Source of the DNA: Bauldia sp.
GTDB lineage: Bacteria > Pseudomonadota > Alphaproteobacteria > Rhizobiales > Kaistiaceae
Reading direction: 5' to 3'
Length of the DNA stretch: 64,000 bases
Assembly: GCA_028284325.1 (NCBI GenBank)
Contig: JANQRX010000001.1
Coordinates: forward strand, 1 to 64,000
Part shown: positions 18,762 to 27,498 of the stretch, piece after piece
Position numbering within the stretch: the stretch's first letter is position 1
Layout of the letters: the number at the start of each line of letters is the position of its first letter
Notes under the pieces: model-generated
The model's input: the letters and a program-made list of their open reading frames with translations, nothing else
Told to the model about the DNA's origin: nothing
Database searches by the model: none
Position numbers and translations under genes: made by a program

Positions 18762-20179
18762 GCTTCGCTCCCGTCGGCGAGCGCATCGGCGATGCGCGCC
18801 ACCAGCCGGGTGGCAACATCGTCCTTGGCCATGCGCGGCCACGGCTCCACGCCCGCGGCGCTGATCAGGTGCACCTCGTTCATGGTCCCTCCCATGACGC
18901 CTGTCTCCGGCGAGACATCGTTGGCGACGATCCAGTCGGCGCCCTTGCGCGCTCGCTTGGCTTCTGCGTGCCTGAGCAGATCGTCGGTCTCGGCCGCAAA
19001 GCCGATCAGCAGCGGCGGTCGGTCCACTTGCCGTTTCGCGATCGTCGCGAGGATGTCCGGGTTCTCGACCAGGTCGAGCGCCGGCGTCGCCCCGCCGGTC
19101 TTCTTGATCTTGGCGGTGGCCGCGTCCGCGGTTCGCCAGTCGGCGACGGCCGCGGCCATGATCGCGACGTCGGCGGGGAGCGCTGCTTCGACGGCATCCA
19201 GCATTTCGCGCGCCGTTTCCACGCGCACGACCTCGACGCCCGGCGGATCGTCGATCTGCACCGGACCGGAGACGAGCGTGACCTCGGCGCCGGCGGCGCG
19301 CGCGGCCGCGGCGATGGCGTGGCCCTGGCGTCCGGAGGAGCGATTGGCGAGATAGCGGACCGGATCGATGGGCTCGTGGGTCGGCCCCGACGTGACCACG
19401 ATCCGCCGGCCGGCAAGCGATCCGTGGGGCGCGCCGAGGATGGCGGTCGCGGCGTCGGCGATGGCGATCGGTTCGGCCATGCGGCCCAGGCCCGCCTCGC
19501 CGCTTTCGGCCATCTCGCCGGCCTCCGGCCCGATGAAACGGACGCCGCGGTCCGCAAGGGTCGCGACGTTGCCGCGGGTCGCCGGATGGGTCCACATGGC
19601 AGGGTTCATGGCCGGCGCCAGGAGGACCGGGCTGCGGGTGGCGAGCAGGATCGTGGTGGCGAGGTCGTTGGCGCGGCCCGCGGCCATGCGCGCCATGAAG
19701 TCGGCGGTGGCCGGCGCGACGATGACGAGGTCGGCGGCGCGGGCGAGGCGGATGTGGCCGACATCGACCTCGTCGTCGCGGTCGAAGAGCTCGGTGTGGA
19801 CCTTGCTCCCGGTCAGCGTGCCGACGCTGAGCGGCGTGACGAAGTGCTGGGCGGCCGCCGTCATCACGGCCCGCACCGCCACGCCCCGTTCCTTCAGCCG
19901 TCGGATGAGATCGAGCGTCTTGTAGGCGGCGATCCCGCCGCCGATGACGACAAGGACGGTCGGGCCGTTGTCGCGCGACCGCGCGGGCGCGACGTCGCGA
20001 TGGTCGGCCATGAAGCCGGCGACGCGGTCCATCAGCGCGGCGCTGGGTGAACGCCCGCGGCGAAGGTCGCCGACCAGGCTGGGGTCGCCGACGGCCTCAC
20101 GGCCGAACCGTGACACCGACAGTCCGGTCTCGGCCAGAAAGGCCTCGATGTCGGCGAGGAAGCGGGTGCTACGCGACAT
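18758..20179 (-). CDS. coaBC: Bifunctional phosphopantothenoylcysteine decarboxylase / ligase with N-terminal HTH-like extension
   Basis: CoaBC makes 4'-phosphopantetheine for coenzyme A. The CoaC flavoprotein part starts [21 protein letters not shown] (about residue 75), with AMNPAMW and [17 protein letters not shown]. The CoaB part starts [22 protein letters not shown], with the MAAAVADWR and KIKK elements. The protein is 473 aa against about 400 usual. The first 60 residues ([20 protein letters not shown], then [16 protein letters not shown]) look like a small helix-turn-helix module that exists as separate proteins in alphaproteobacteria. There is no stop or frame break between the parts. 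An internal ATG at the HTH/CoaC boundary lacks a clear ribosome-binding site. Confidence 0.93.
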
Positions 20180-20201
20180 GGCAGGACATCGCCGAGATCA
20201 T

Positions 20202-20240
20202 AGGTAAATCAAAGGTAATTTCCTACGATATCCTACAATC
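20202..20240. repeat. Paired short direct repeats upstream of coaBC
   Basis: Between the coaBC start and the ubiB stop, AGGTAA occurs at 20202 and 20213 (11-nt period), and the 10-mers TCCTACGATA and TCCTACAATC lie in tandem at 20221-20240. The stretch is AT-rich in a GC-rich setting. Promoter or operator function is inference. Confidence 0.4.
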
Positions 20241-21819
20241 ACAGGACCTGAAGCGCAAGGATCACCAGCGCGGCCGCCACACCGGCCAGCGCCAGCCGCC
20301 CCCAGCCGCCCGACAGGCCTCGCCCGTCGGCGGTCTCGCCGGAGCGCGCGGCGTCGGCCTTGGCCTGCGCGGCTTCGAACTCGGCCGCCAGACGTTCGGC
20401 CCGCTCGGCGAGCTTCGGCAGTTCGGAGGCCAGCCGGCCGATCGCCGCCACGCCTTCCGCCGCCCGTTCCAACTGGCCGACCGGACCGAGATTGCGCTCG
20501 ATCCAGGTGCTCACCACCGGTTCCGCGGTGGTCCACATGTCGAAATCGGGATCGAGCGAGCGCGCAACGCCTTCGACCACCACCATGGTCTTCTGCAGGA
20601 GCAGGAGTTCCGGCTGCGTCTGCATGTCGAAGATCTCGGTGACCTCGAACAGGAGCATCAGCAGCCGCCCCATGGAGATGTCGCGCGCCGCCTGCCCCTG
20701 GATCGGCTCGCCGATGGCGCGCAGCGCCTGGGCAAACTCCTCGATCGTGTGGTGGTCGGGCACGATGCCGGCGTCGAAATGGACCTGGGCGACGCGCCGG
20801 TAGTCGGCCCGGATGAAGCCGTACAGCACCTCGGCCAGGAACCGTCGCTGCGGTTTCGGCAGCCGCCCCATGATGCCGAAATCGATGGCGACGATGGTGC
20901 CGTCGGGCTCCACGAAGAAATTGCCCTGGTGCATGTCGGCGTGGAAGAAGCCGTCGCGCAGCGCCTGGCGCAGAAAGGCCTGCATCAGCCGGCGGGCGAT
21001 GGCCGGCAGATCGTGGCCGGCCGCCTTCAGGCCGTCGATGTCCGACAGCTTGATGCCGTCCACCCAGTCCATGGTGAGGACATCGCGGGCGGTCTGCTCC
21101 CAGCGCACCGCCGGCATCCGGAACCCCTCGTCCTCTTCCGTCAGCGCCGCCATCTCCGACAGCGCCGCCGCTTCGAGGCGGAAATCCATCTCGATCACCA
21201 CCGAGCGGGCGAGGGTATCGACCACCGCCACCGGACGCAGCCGGCGCGCGGCCGGATCGATGCGTTCGATGAACCGGGCAGCCGCATAGAAGGCTTCGAG
21301 GTCGCGACGGAACCGGGCGCGGACCTCCGGCCTGAGCACCTTGACCGCGACGATTTCCGCATCGCCGTCCCCGGAGCCTGCCCCGGAGCCTGCGCCGGCC
21401 AGTGTCGCCTTGTGGACCTGCGCAATCGAGGCGGCCGCGACGGCATCGGAGAACGAGGCGAAGATGGTCCCGACGTCGCCCTGCAGCGCCTCGGCGACCA
21501 CGCGCCTGGCTTCGTCGGTGGGAAAGGGGGGCATCTCGTCACGAAGCTGGCCGAGCTGGTCGGAGAGCTCGCGGCCCACCAGGTCGGGGCGCGTGGCCAG
21601 AAGCTGGCCGAGCTTCACGTAGGAGGGGCCGAGACGGGTGAGCGCCGCGGTCAGCCGGTCGGCCGAGGGCCGCCGCCGTGCAATCAGCGAGGCGAGCCGC
21701 AGCCCGAAACGCGGCAGTGCGGGCAGCGGCGACGGGTCGACCCGCTCGAACACGCCCTCCCGCGCGAGGACGAAACCGGCCCGGGCGACGCGCGCGAGCG
21801 GCAGGAGGGCCAGCGCCAC
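20239..21819 (-). CDS. ubiB: UbiB: ABC1/ADCK-family protein for ubiquinone biosynthesis
   Basis: UbiB is an atypical protein-kinase-like ATPase at the inner membrane required for ubiquinone synthesis. The 526-aa protein contains the signature LTRLGPSYVKLGQLLATRPDL, an Ala-rich loop AAASIAQVHKATL in place of the kinase Gly-rich loop, VAVKVLRP, and the catalytic HADMHQGNFFV with AIDFGIMG. A C-terminal hydrophobic anchor is at about residues 505-525. The start is GTG at 21819, just 8 nt after the ubiE stop with AGG upstream; the longer open frame overlapping ubiE is not real. Confidence 0.93.
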   Translation of the reverse strand: MALALLPLARVARAGFVLAREGVFERVDPSPLPALPRFGLRLASLIARRRPSADRLTAALTRLGPSYVKLGQLLATRPDLVGRELSDQLGQLRDEMPPFPTDEARRVVAEALQGDVGTIFASFSDAVAAASIAQVHKATLAGAGSGAGSGDGDAEIVAVKVLRPEVRARFRRDLEAFYAAARFIERIDPAARRLRPVAVVDTLARSVVIEMDFRLEAAALSEMAALTEEDEGFRMPAVRWEQTARDVLTMDWVDGIKLSDIDGLKAAGHDLPAIARRLMQAFLRQALRDGFFHADMHQGNFFVEPDGTIVAIDFGIMGRLPKPQRRFLAEVLYGFIRADYRRVAQVHFDAGIVPDHHTIEEFAQALRAIGEPIQGQAARDISMGRLLMLLFEVTEIFDMQTQPELLLLQKTMVVVEGVARSLDPDFDMWTTAEPVVSTWIERNLGPVGQLERAAEGVAAIGRLASELPKLAERAERLAAEFEAAQAKADAARSGETADGRGLSGGWGRLALAGVAAALVILALQVL

Positions 21820-21827
21820 GGTGGGCC

Positions 21828-22604
21828 TCAGAGAGTCCAGGCGGAATGCATCGCCGCGATCCCGCCGGTCAGGTTCCGCCACGTCACCCGCTCGAAGCCG
21901 GCCGTTTCCATCATGGCGGCGAGCCGCGCCTGGTTGGGGAAACGGCGGATGCTCTCCACCAGGTAGCGGTAGGGTTCCTCGTCGCCGACCACCAGCCCGC
22001 CGAGCCGCGGGATCACGTTGAACGACAGAAAGTCGTAGGCGCGATCGAGCACGGCGACGTCGACGTGTGAGAACTCCAGGCACAGAAAGCGTCCGCCGGG
22101 CTTAAGCACCCGCCGGATGTCGGTGAGCGCCCGATCGATGTCCGGCACGTTGCGCAGGCCGAACGCGATCGTCACCGCATCGAAGTGTTCGTCCTCGAAC
22201 GGCAGATCCTGGGCGTCGGCCTCGGTGAAGGTGATGGCGAGGCCAGCGGCCGCCGCGCGCTCGCGGCCGACCTCCAGCATGGCGGCATTGATGTCGCCGA
22301 CCACGACCTCGGCGCCGGGGGCGCGTCGCAGGATGCGCTGGGCGATATCGCCCGTACCGCCGGCAAGGTCCAGGACCCGATAGGGGGTCGCGCTCCGCCG
22401 CGGCGGCGCCAGCCACGACACGAAGGCGTCCTTCCACAGGCGGTGGGCACCCGCGGACATCAGGTCGTTCATCAGGTCGTAGCGATCGGCGACGCGGTCG
22501 AACACCGAATCGACAAGCGCCTGCTTGTCGTCCAGCGCCACCCGGCGGTCGCCGAAAAACGTCGTGGAACCGTCGGTTCCGGAAGCGGACATGGCTTGCG
22601 ACAT
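21828..22604 (-). CDS. ubiE: Ubiquinone/menaquinone C-methyltransferase UbiE
   Basis: UbiE methylates the ring carbon of the ubiquinone precursor. The 258-aa protein has [21 protein letters not shown] (UbiE signature 1), [13 protein letters not shown] (SAM motif I) and the ending [18 protein letters not shown] (signature 2). It is immediately upstream of ubiB, the standard ubiE-ubiB arrangement. It is divergent from mutM with 83 bp between starts. The internal ATG at codon 5 is an alternative start. Confidence 0.95.
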   Translation of the reverse strand: MSQAMSASGTDGSTTFFGDRRVALDDKQALVDSVFDRVADRYDLMNDLMSAGAHRLWKDAFVSWLAPPRRSATPYRVLDLAGGTGDIAQRILRRAPGAEVVVGDINAAMLEVGRERAAAAGLAITFTEADAQDLPFEDEHFDAVTIAFGLRNVPDIDRALTDIRRVLKPGGRFLCLEFSHVDVAVLDRAYDFLSFNVIPRLGGLVVGDEEPYRYLVESIRRFPNQARLAAMMETAGFERVTWRNLTGGIAAMHSAWTL

Positions 22605-22687
22605 CCTGCACTTCTGTCGGCGCGGCGCACCATAGCCGACCCCTCGGGGAACCGCTATCGTCGCCGCCCTTTGCCAAGGAGCGGCCG

Positions 22688-23569
22688 ATGCCGGAACTCC
22701 CCGAGGTCGAAACCGTCAGGCGCGGCCTGGAGGCGCTGGTCGTCGGCGCAAGTATCGCGCGCGTCGAGCAGCGGCGGCCGGACCTGCGGATCGCGCTGCC
22801 GCCGCGGTTTCCCCGGCGCCTTGCCGGGCGGACCGTCACCGCGGTCGACCGGCGGGCGAAGTACCTGCTCCTCCATCTCGACGACGGCGAGGTGCTGGTG
22901 GTGCACCTCGGCATGTCCGGCTCCCTTCGCGTCGAGGAGGGGGCGCACGCGACGGGCCTTGGCGAGCTCTACCGCGGCGCCGGCAAGGACGCCCGCCACG
23001 ACCATGTGGTCGTCCACTTCGCCGACGGCCGCCGGCTGACCTATAACGATCCCCGCCGTTTCGGGCTCATGGACCTGGTCCGGGCGGAGGACCTTGCGAC
23101 CTCTCGCCACTTTGCGCATCTCGGGCGCGAGCCTCTGGCCGACGATTTCGACGCCGCCGCCCTCACCGAGGCGTTCTCCGGGACGCGGGTCGCCCTGAAG
23201 GCGGCGCTCCTCGACCAGCGCCGGATCGCCGGTATCGGCAACATCTACGCCTGCGAGGCGCTGTGGCGGGCGCGGCTGTCGCCCGACCGGAAGGCCGCGA
23301 CGCTGGTGACCCGGCGCGGCCTGCCCTCGGCTCGCGCCCGGCGTCTTGTCGCGGCCGTTCGCGCCGTGCTCGCCGAAGCGGTCGAGGTCGGCGGCTCGTC
23401 GCTCCGCGATCACGTCGGCGCCGACGGCGAGCTGGGCGCCTTCCAGAACCGTTTCGCGGTCTACGATCGGGAAGACGAGCCTTGCCCGCGGCGGTCCTGC
23501 CGTGGAATTGTGCACCGCACGGTCCAGGCCGGTCGCTCGACGTTCTTCTGTCCGGTCTGCCAGCGCTGA
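22688..23569 (+). CDS. mutM: Formamidopyrimidine-DNA glycosylase (Fpg/MutM)
   Basis: Fpg excises 8-oxoguanine and ring-opened purines. The N-terminus [14 protein letters not shown] places catalytic Pro1 and Glu2 after Met removal. [17 protein letters not shown] and [15 protein letters not shown] are family motifs, and the C-terminal zinc finger ends [10 protein letters not shown]. The first finger half is C-x4-C rather than C-x2-C, a variant I know from rhizobial Fpg proteins. The 293-aa length is normal. Confidence 0.95.
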   Translation: MPELPEVETVRRGLEALVVGASIARVEQRRPDLRIALPPRFPRRLAGRTVTAVDRRAKYLLLHLDDGEVLVVHLGMSGSLRVEEGAHATGLGELYRGAGKDARHDHVVVHFADGRRLTYNDPRRFGLMDLVRAEDLATSRHFAHLGREPLADDFDAAALTEAFSGTRVALKAALLDQRRIAGIGNIYACEALWRARLSPDRKAATLVTRRGLPSARARRLVAAVRAVLAEAVEVGGSSLRDHVGADGELGAFQNRFAVYDREDEPCPRRSCRGIVHRTVQAGRSTFFCPVCQR

Positions 23570-23610
23570 GCCAAATCCGCGAAGAACCCAATCCATGAGG
23601 ACCGCTGTCG

Positions 23611-24384
23611 ATGGCGTTTGATTGCATCAAGGCCGAAACCCGGGGCGCGATAGGCCTCATCACCCTGGATCGTCCGGGTGCGCTGAACGCGCTCAACACC
23701 ACCCTGATCCGCGAGCTGGGGCAGGCGCTGGACGGTTTCGAGAACGACGACGTCGTCGGCGCGATTGTGCTCACAGGTTCCGAGAAGGCTTTCGCCGCCG
23801 GCGCCGACATCAAGGAGATGGCCGATCTGTCGTTTGTCGACGCCTTTCTTGCCGACCAGGCAGCCGCGCTCGAGCGGGTCGCCCGCACCCGCAAGCCCGT
23901 CATTGCCGCAGTTGCCGGCTATTGTCTGGGTGGCGGCTGCGAACTGGCGATGATGTGCGACATCATCATCGCCGCAGACACGGCGAAGTTCGGCCAGCCG
24001 GAGATCACGCTCGGAATCATGCCCGGCATGGGCGGGACGCAGCGCCTGACGCGGGCGATCGGCAAGGCCAAGGCGATGGACCTCATCCTCACCGGCCGCC
24101 TGATGGACGCCGAGGAAGCCGACAGCGTCGGCCTCGTATCGCGGGTCGTCGCGGCCGACCGCCTGATGGACGAGGCGCTCGAGGTGGCCGACAAGATCGG
24201 CGAGCTCTCGCGCGTCAGCGTACTGGCGGCCAAGGAGGCTGTCGTGCGCGGCTACGACACCTCGCTGGCCGACGGGCTGAAGGTGGAGCGCCGTCTGTTC
24301 CACGCCCTGTTCGCCACCGAGGACCAGAAGGAAGGCATGGCGGCGTTCCTGGAGAAGCGGGCCCCCCAGTTCCGCAACCGCTAG
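23611..24384 (+). CDS. Enoyl-CoA hydratase (crotonase family)
   Basis: The 257-aa protein has the crotonase oxyanion-hole segments AAGADIKEM and [15 protein letters not shown]. The catalytic-Glu loop [18 protein letters not shown] retains the second glutamate seen in true short-chain hydratases, and RAPQFRNR is a typical C-terminus. It should hydrate 2-enoyl-CoA in beta-oxidation or amino-acid degradation. The position between mutM and rpsT is usual in Hyphomicrobiales. Confidence 0.92.
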   Translation: MAFDCIKAETRGAIGLITLDRPGALNALNTTLIRELGQALDGFENDDVVGAIVLTGSEKAFAAGADIKEMADLSFVDAFLADQAAALERVARTRKPVIAAVAGYCLGGGCELAMMCDIIIAADTAKFGQPEITLGIMPGMGGTQRLTRAIGKAKAMDLILTGRLMDAEEADSVGLVSRVVAADRLMDEALEVADKIGELSRVSVLAAKEAVVRGYDTSLADGLKVERRLFHALFATEDQKEGMAAFLEKRAPQFRNR

Positions 24385-24400
24385 CGGCTACCACCGGCCG

Positions 24401-24429
24401 TTGACGCCCGACAGCGGCGCGACTATAAG
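24401..24429 (+). promoter_or_regulatory. Sigma-70 promoter of rpsT
   Basis: TTGACG (24401-24406) and TATAAG (24424-24429) have a 17-bp spacer and lie about 58 nt upstream of the rpsT ATG. This is one of the strongest consensus promoters in the window, fitting a ribosomal protein gene. Confidence 0.7.
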
Positions 24430-24486
24430 GCCGGGCTTGCTGGCGCGCGCGGGGCTCCCCGCCGCCGGAACGCTCAAGGAACAGCG

Positions 24487-24753
24487 ATGGCGAATACAAG
24501 CTCGGCCAAGAAGGCCACGCGCAAGATCGCGCGTCGGACACAGATCAACCGCAACCGGATCAGCCGGGTCCGTACGTTCGTGCGTGCCGTCGAGGAAGCC
24601 ATCGCGTCGGGAGACGGCGAGAAGGCGCGGGCCGCCCTTCGCGCCGCGCAGCCCGAGATGATGCGCGCCGCTTCGCGCGGCACGATGCATCGCAACACCG
24701 TGTCGCGGAAGCTCTCGCGGCTGGCCGCACGGGTGAAGGCGGTTGGCGCCTGA
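24487..24753 (+). CDS. rpsT: 30S ribosomal protein S20
   Basis: The 88-aa basic protein has the S20 pattern [27 protein letters not shown]-like helix ([14 protein letters not shown]) and [23 protein letters not shown]20 is a primary 16S rRNA-binding protein. A 17-bp-spaced promoter lies upstream and a hairpin terminator follows. Confidence 0.97.
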   Translation: MANTSSAKKATRKIARRTQINRNRISRVRTFVRAVEEAIASGDGEKARAALRAAQPEMMRAASRGTMHRNTVSRKLSRLAARVKAVGA

Positions 24754-24788
24754 CGACGTTTACGACACGAATTCAGGCGCTTGCACGA

Positions 24789-24815
24789 AGCCCGGTGACC
24801 GACCGGGCTTTTTCT
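24789..24815 (+). terminator. Rho-independent terminator of rpsT
   Basis: AGCCCGGT and ACCGGGCT form a perfect 8-bp stem (24789-24796 / 24802-24809) with a 5-nt loop, followed by TTTTCTTT. It lies 35 nt after the rpsT stop. Confidence 0.9.
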
Positions 24816-25228
24816 TTGCCGGCTATCCTTGTCGTCCCCGGATCGCGGCCGGAAACGGGCATTTTCCCGCCACAAAAGTGACAGGAAAACGCAATGGATT
24901 TCATGGGGCTAGTGACAAGTCCGGTCGCGAGTATGAAGGCCGCCGCGGATTCGAAGCGAGTCAAGGCGACCGCGCGAAAAAAAACTTCCCGGACCGCGTG
25001 ACGAGGTGGCGGGCCGGGCAGCCGGTCGGTTGGCGCAATGAGTCCAAGAGCTTACCGTTGAAGGTTCCCGCCGGTCGTCGGTCAGGGGGGCTGCGGCGCG
25101 CGGCGCGCCGGCCGGTTTCTCGTCGCCGCCCCATTGCGGGGGCCCACGGCGCTGTGTATTTTTACTTCCCACTGAGTTGTGAGTTCGGGTATCGGGGCAG
25201 AAAGACAGAGCGTTTTAGTAATCGGCGT

Positions 25229-25279
25229 TATGTTTGCTAATTTCGATAAGACGTCGTACAGCGGCGCGAAGCAAACATA
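25229..25279. repeat. Inverted repeat in the AT-rich segment upstream of dnaA
   Basis: TATGTTTGCT (25229-25238) is the exact reverse complement of AGCAAACATA (25270-25279), with a 31-nt spacer. The arm and spacing would suit either a regulator dimer or tetramer site or a replication-control element; function is unknown. Confidence 0.5.
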
Positions 25280-25320
25280 GTCTTGATTATCTGAATATAT
25301 TGTAAGCGTCAGGCGTTCCT

Positions 25321-25349
25321 TCGAGCGGGCCCTTTCGGGGCCGTCTCGA
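25321..25349. repeat. Strong imperfect hairpin upstream of the rhodanese gene
   Basis: TCGAGCGGGCCC (25321-25332) pairs with GGGGCCGTCTCGA (25337-25349) around a TTTC loop, with one bulge and one mismatch. No T-run follows on the plus strand, so it may be a leader structure rather than a terminator. Confidence 0.45.
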
Positions 25350-25414
25350 AACTTCAAGATAGAGAAACAGGTGCGGCCGCGGGAGCGATGTGCTTTCCGC
25401 GGAAGGGGGTTCTT

Positions 25415-25858
25415 GTGTCCGCAGCGGCGGAATCAGACTACGGCGGCGACGTGGCCGCGGCGGTTGCCTGGCAGGCCCTCGTCGACGATCCGCGGGCCGT
25501 TCTGGTCGACGTGCGGACGACGGCCGAGTGGACGTTTGTCGGCGTCCCGGACCTCGCCGGTATCGGCAAGGACACGCAGTTCGTCGCCTGGAGCGAATTC
25601 CCGGCCGCCGAACTCGAACCCTTCGCGGCTCGCTTGCGGCGGGCGCTGGAGCCGGCCGGGGTCGCCGCCGACGCTCCGATCTATTTCATCTGTCGGTCCG
25701 GTCAGCGTTCCCGCAACGCCGCCATTGCGGCGACCGCGGACGGATTCCGGGCCTGCTTCAATGTGCTTGAAGGTTTCGAGGGCCACCTCGACGAGGGCGG
25801 TCACCGCGGCACCGCGGGAAGCTGGAAGGCGGAGGGCCTGCCGTGGCGCCAGACCTAG
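25415..25858 (+). CDS. Rhodanese-like sulfurtransferase
   Basis: The 147-aa single-domain rhodanese has VLVDVRTTAEWTFVGVPDL (CH2A-like), the active-site loop CRSGQRSRNAA with nucleophilic Cys, and NVLEGFEGHLD. It should move sulfane sulfur or act as a thiol sensor; the partner is unknown. The GTG at 25415 is preferred because GGAAGGGGG sits 5-6 nt upstream, whereas the ATG at 25388 has its purine run too close. It sits between rpsT and dnaA, where neighbours in this order usually have nothing, and its stop lies 110 nt before dnaA. Confidence 0.85.
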   Translation: MSAAAESDYGGDVAAAVAWQALVDDPRAVLVDVRTTAEWTFVGVPDLAGIGKDTQFVAWSEFPAAELEPFAARLRRALEPAGVAADAPIYFICRSGQRSRNAAIAATADGFRACFNVLEGFEGHLDEGGHRGTAGSWKAEGLPWRQT

Positions 25859-25968
25859 GGCACGGCGCGGCCTTCGACCGCGCAACGGACACCGCCGGGG
25901 CGCGCCCGCACGACGCGGACGTGACGGAGCGCGACGGCGAACAGGAAGACGGCAAGGAGGGCGCTGGA

Positions 25969-27396
25969 ATGGCTACCGGCAAGTCGGCGGGCGACCAGTG
26001 GACGCGTGTGCGCAGTCAACTCAAGGCCCAGCTTGGCGAAGACGTCTACAACAGCTGGTTTGCCCGGGTCGAGCTCGAGGAGGCCGGCCCCGGCCAGATC
26101 CATCTGACCGTCCCGACCCGGTTCCTGAAATCCTGGATATCCTCGCACTACGGCGAACGGCTCCTGGAGCTGTGGCGCGCCGAGCGCAAGTCCGTCGCCC
26201 GCATCGACATCACCGTGCGTGGCGCCACCCGCGTGAAAGCCGCCCCGCCGTCCTCGCCCGAGGCCGCGCGGCCGCCGAAGGCCGTACCGCGGCCGGCACC
26301 CGATACGCCCGAGCCGGACCTTGCGGCGGAGCGGGGCTCGGCCGGCGCGCTGAGCGGTTCTCCCGTCGATCCGCGCTACAGCTTCGAGACGTTCTGCGAG
26401 GGCGTCGCCAATCGTGTCGCCTATGCCGCCGCGCGCGCCGTGTCGGAGAGCGCGGGCGCCTCGACGCAGTTCAATCCGCTCTATCTCCATGCCGGCGTCG
26501 GTCGCGGCAAGACGCACCTTCTCCATGCCATCACGCGGGCGGCCCGGCGACTGCAGCCGGGGCGGAACGTCGTCTACCTCACCGCAGAGCACTTCATGTT
26601 CCGGTTCGTGGCCGCGCTCCGCAGCCAGGAGGCGATCCCGTTCAAGGAAAGCCTGCGTGAGATCGATCTGCTCCTGATCGACGACCTCCAGTTCCTGCAG
26701 GGCCGTTCGGTGCAGCAGGAGTTCTGTCACATGCTGAACGCCCTCATCGACGGCGCCCGGCAGGTGGTGGTCGCCGCCGACCGGCCGGCGGCGGAACTGG
26801 AAACCCTCGACGAACGCGTGCGCTCGCGTCTTCGCGGCGGCATCGCCTTCGAGATTGGCCCGCCCGACACGGCCCTCCGCCGGGACATCGTCGCCACGCG
26901 CTACGCTGCCGCGCAGGCCCAGCATCCCGGCCTCGACATCCCGGCGCCGGTTCTGGAATACGCTGCCGTGTCGGTGGCCACCAACGGCCGCGACCTGGAG
27001 GGGGCGCTGAACCGCCTCGTCGCCCAGTGGCAGTTCACCCACCAGCCGGTGACGCTCGCTTCCGCCGAGATCACGCTACGCGACCTGGTCGGGGCCCGGG
27101 AGCCGCGGCGGGTCAAGATCGAGGACATCCAGCGCGTCGTCGCCCGCCATTTCAACGTCTCCAAGGCGGACCTGCTGTCGAGTCGCCGCACCCGCACCAT
27201 CGTGCGTCCGCGCCAGATCGCCATGTATCTGGCCAAGGTCCTGACGCCGCGCTCGCTGCCGGAGATCGGCCGGCGATTCGGCGGCCGCGACCACACCACG
27301 GTGCTCCACGCCGTGCGGAAGATCGAGGATCTCATGCGCGACGATCGCATGCTCGCCGAGGAGATCGAGCTTCTCAAACGGATGATCGACGAATAG
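25969..27396 (+). CDS. dnaA: Chromosomal replication initiator DnaA
   Basis: DnaA binds the origin and melts it to start replication. The 475-aa protein has domain I (QWTRVRSQLKAQLGEDVYNSWF) and a variable Pro/Ala-rich linker. The AAA+ domain has Walker A GVGRGKTHLLHA and Walker B LLLIDDLQFL. Domain IV has the DnaA signature GRRFGGRDHTTVLHAVRKIE. ATG at 25969 follows AAGGAGG by 8 nt. An in-frame GTG at 25843 would add 42 non-conserved residues and overlap the rhodanese gene. Confidence 0.96.
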   Translation: MATGKSAGDQWTRVRSQLKAQLGEDVYNSWFARVELEEAGPGQIHLTVPTRFLKSWISSHYGERLLELWRAERKSVARIDITVRGATRVKAAPPSSPEAARPPKAVPRPAPDTPEPDLAAERGSAGALSGSPVDPRYSFETFCEGVANRVAYAAARAVSESAGASTQFNPLYLHAGVGRGKTHLLHAITRAARRLQPGRNVVYLTAEHFMFRFVAALRSQEAIPFKESLREIDLLLIDDLQFLQGRSVQQEFCHMLNALIDGARQVVVAADRPAAELETLDERVRSRLRGGIAFEIGPPDTALRRDIVATRYAAAQAQHPGLDIPAPVLEYAAVSVATNGRDLEGALNRLVAQWQFTHQPVTLASAEITLRDLVGAREPRRVKIEDIQRVVARHFNVSKADLLSSRRTRTIVRPRQIAMYLAKVLTPRSLPEIGRRFGGRDHTTVLHAVRKIEDLMRDDRMLAEEIELLKRMIDE

Positions 27397-27498
27397 GCGC
27401 GTGAAGCTTGCGCTTTGGTGGCGGGCGCGGCAGTTTCGTGCGCCCCACCCGCGAGTCCGCATACCCGGTCATCGCAGGAAACGGAAAGGGCTGATCCC

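Larger units (their letters stand above)
24816..25414. other. Long non-coding gap between rpsT and the rhodanese gene upstream of dnaA
   Basis: About 600 bp without a convincing gene. The left part is GC-rich; 25150-25310 is clearly AT-rich and contains an inverted repeat (25229-25279). A strong hairpin (25321-25349) follows. The position just before dnaA makes it a possible origin or dnaA control region, but no consensus DnaA box (TTATCCACA or one mismatch) was found by eye. A 35-codon basic frame at 24894-25001 is the only candidate peptide. Confidence 0.6.

Noticed and set aside
20047-21966. 639-codon frame opposite ubiB
   Set aside because: Antisense shadow; ubiB is unambiguous.
24743-25240. 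165-codon frame after rpsT
   Set aside because: It crosses the rpsT terminator and its composition is not protein-like; no ribosome-binding site.
25147-25310. DnaA boxes in the AT-rich segment
   Set aside because: TGTGTATTT at 25153 and TTATCTGAA near 25287 are the nearest matches, with two and three mismatches to a relaxed consensus; not enough to annotate an origin.
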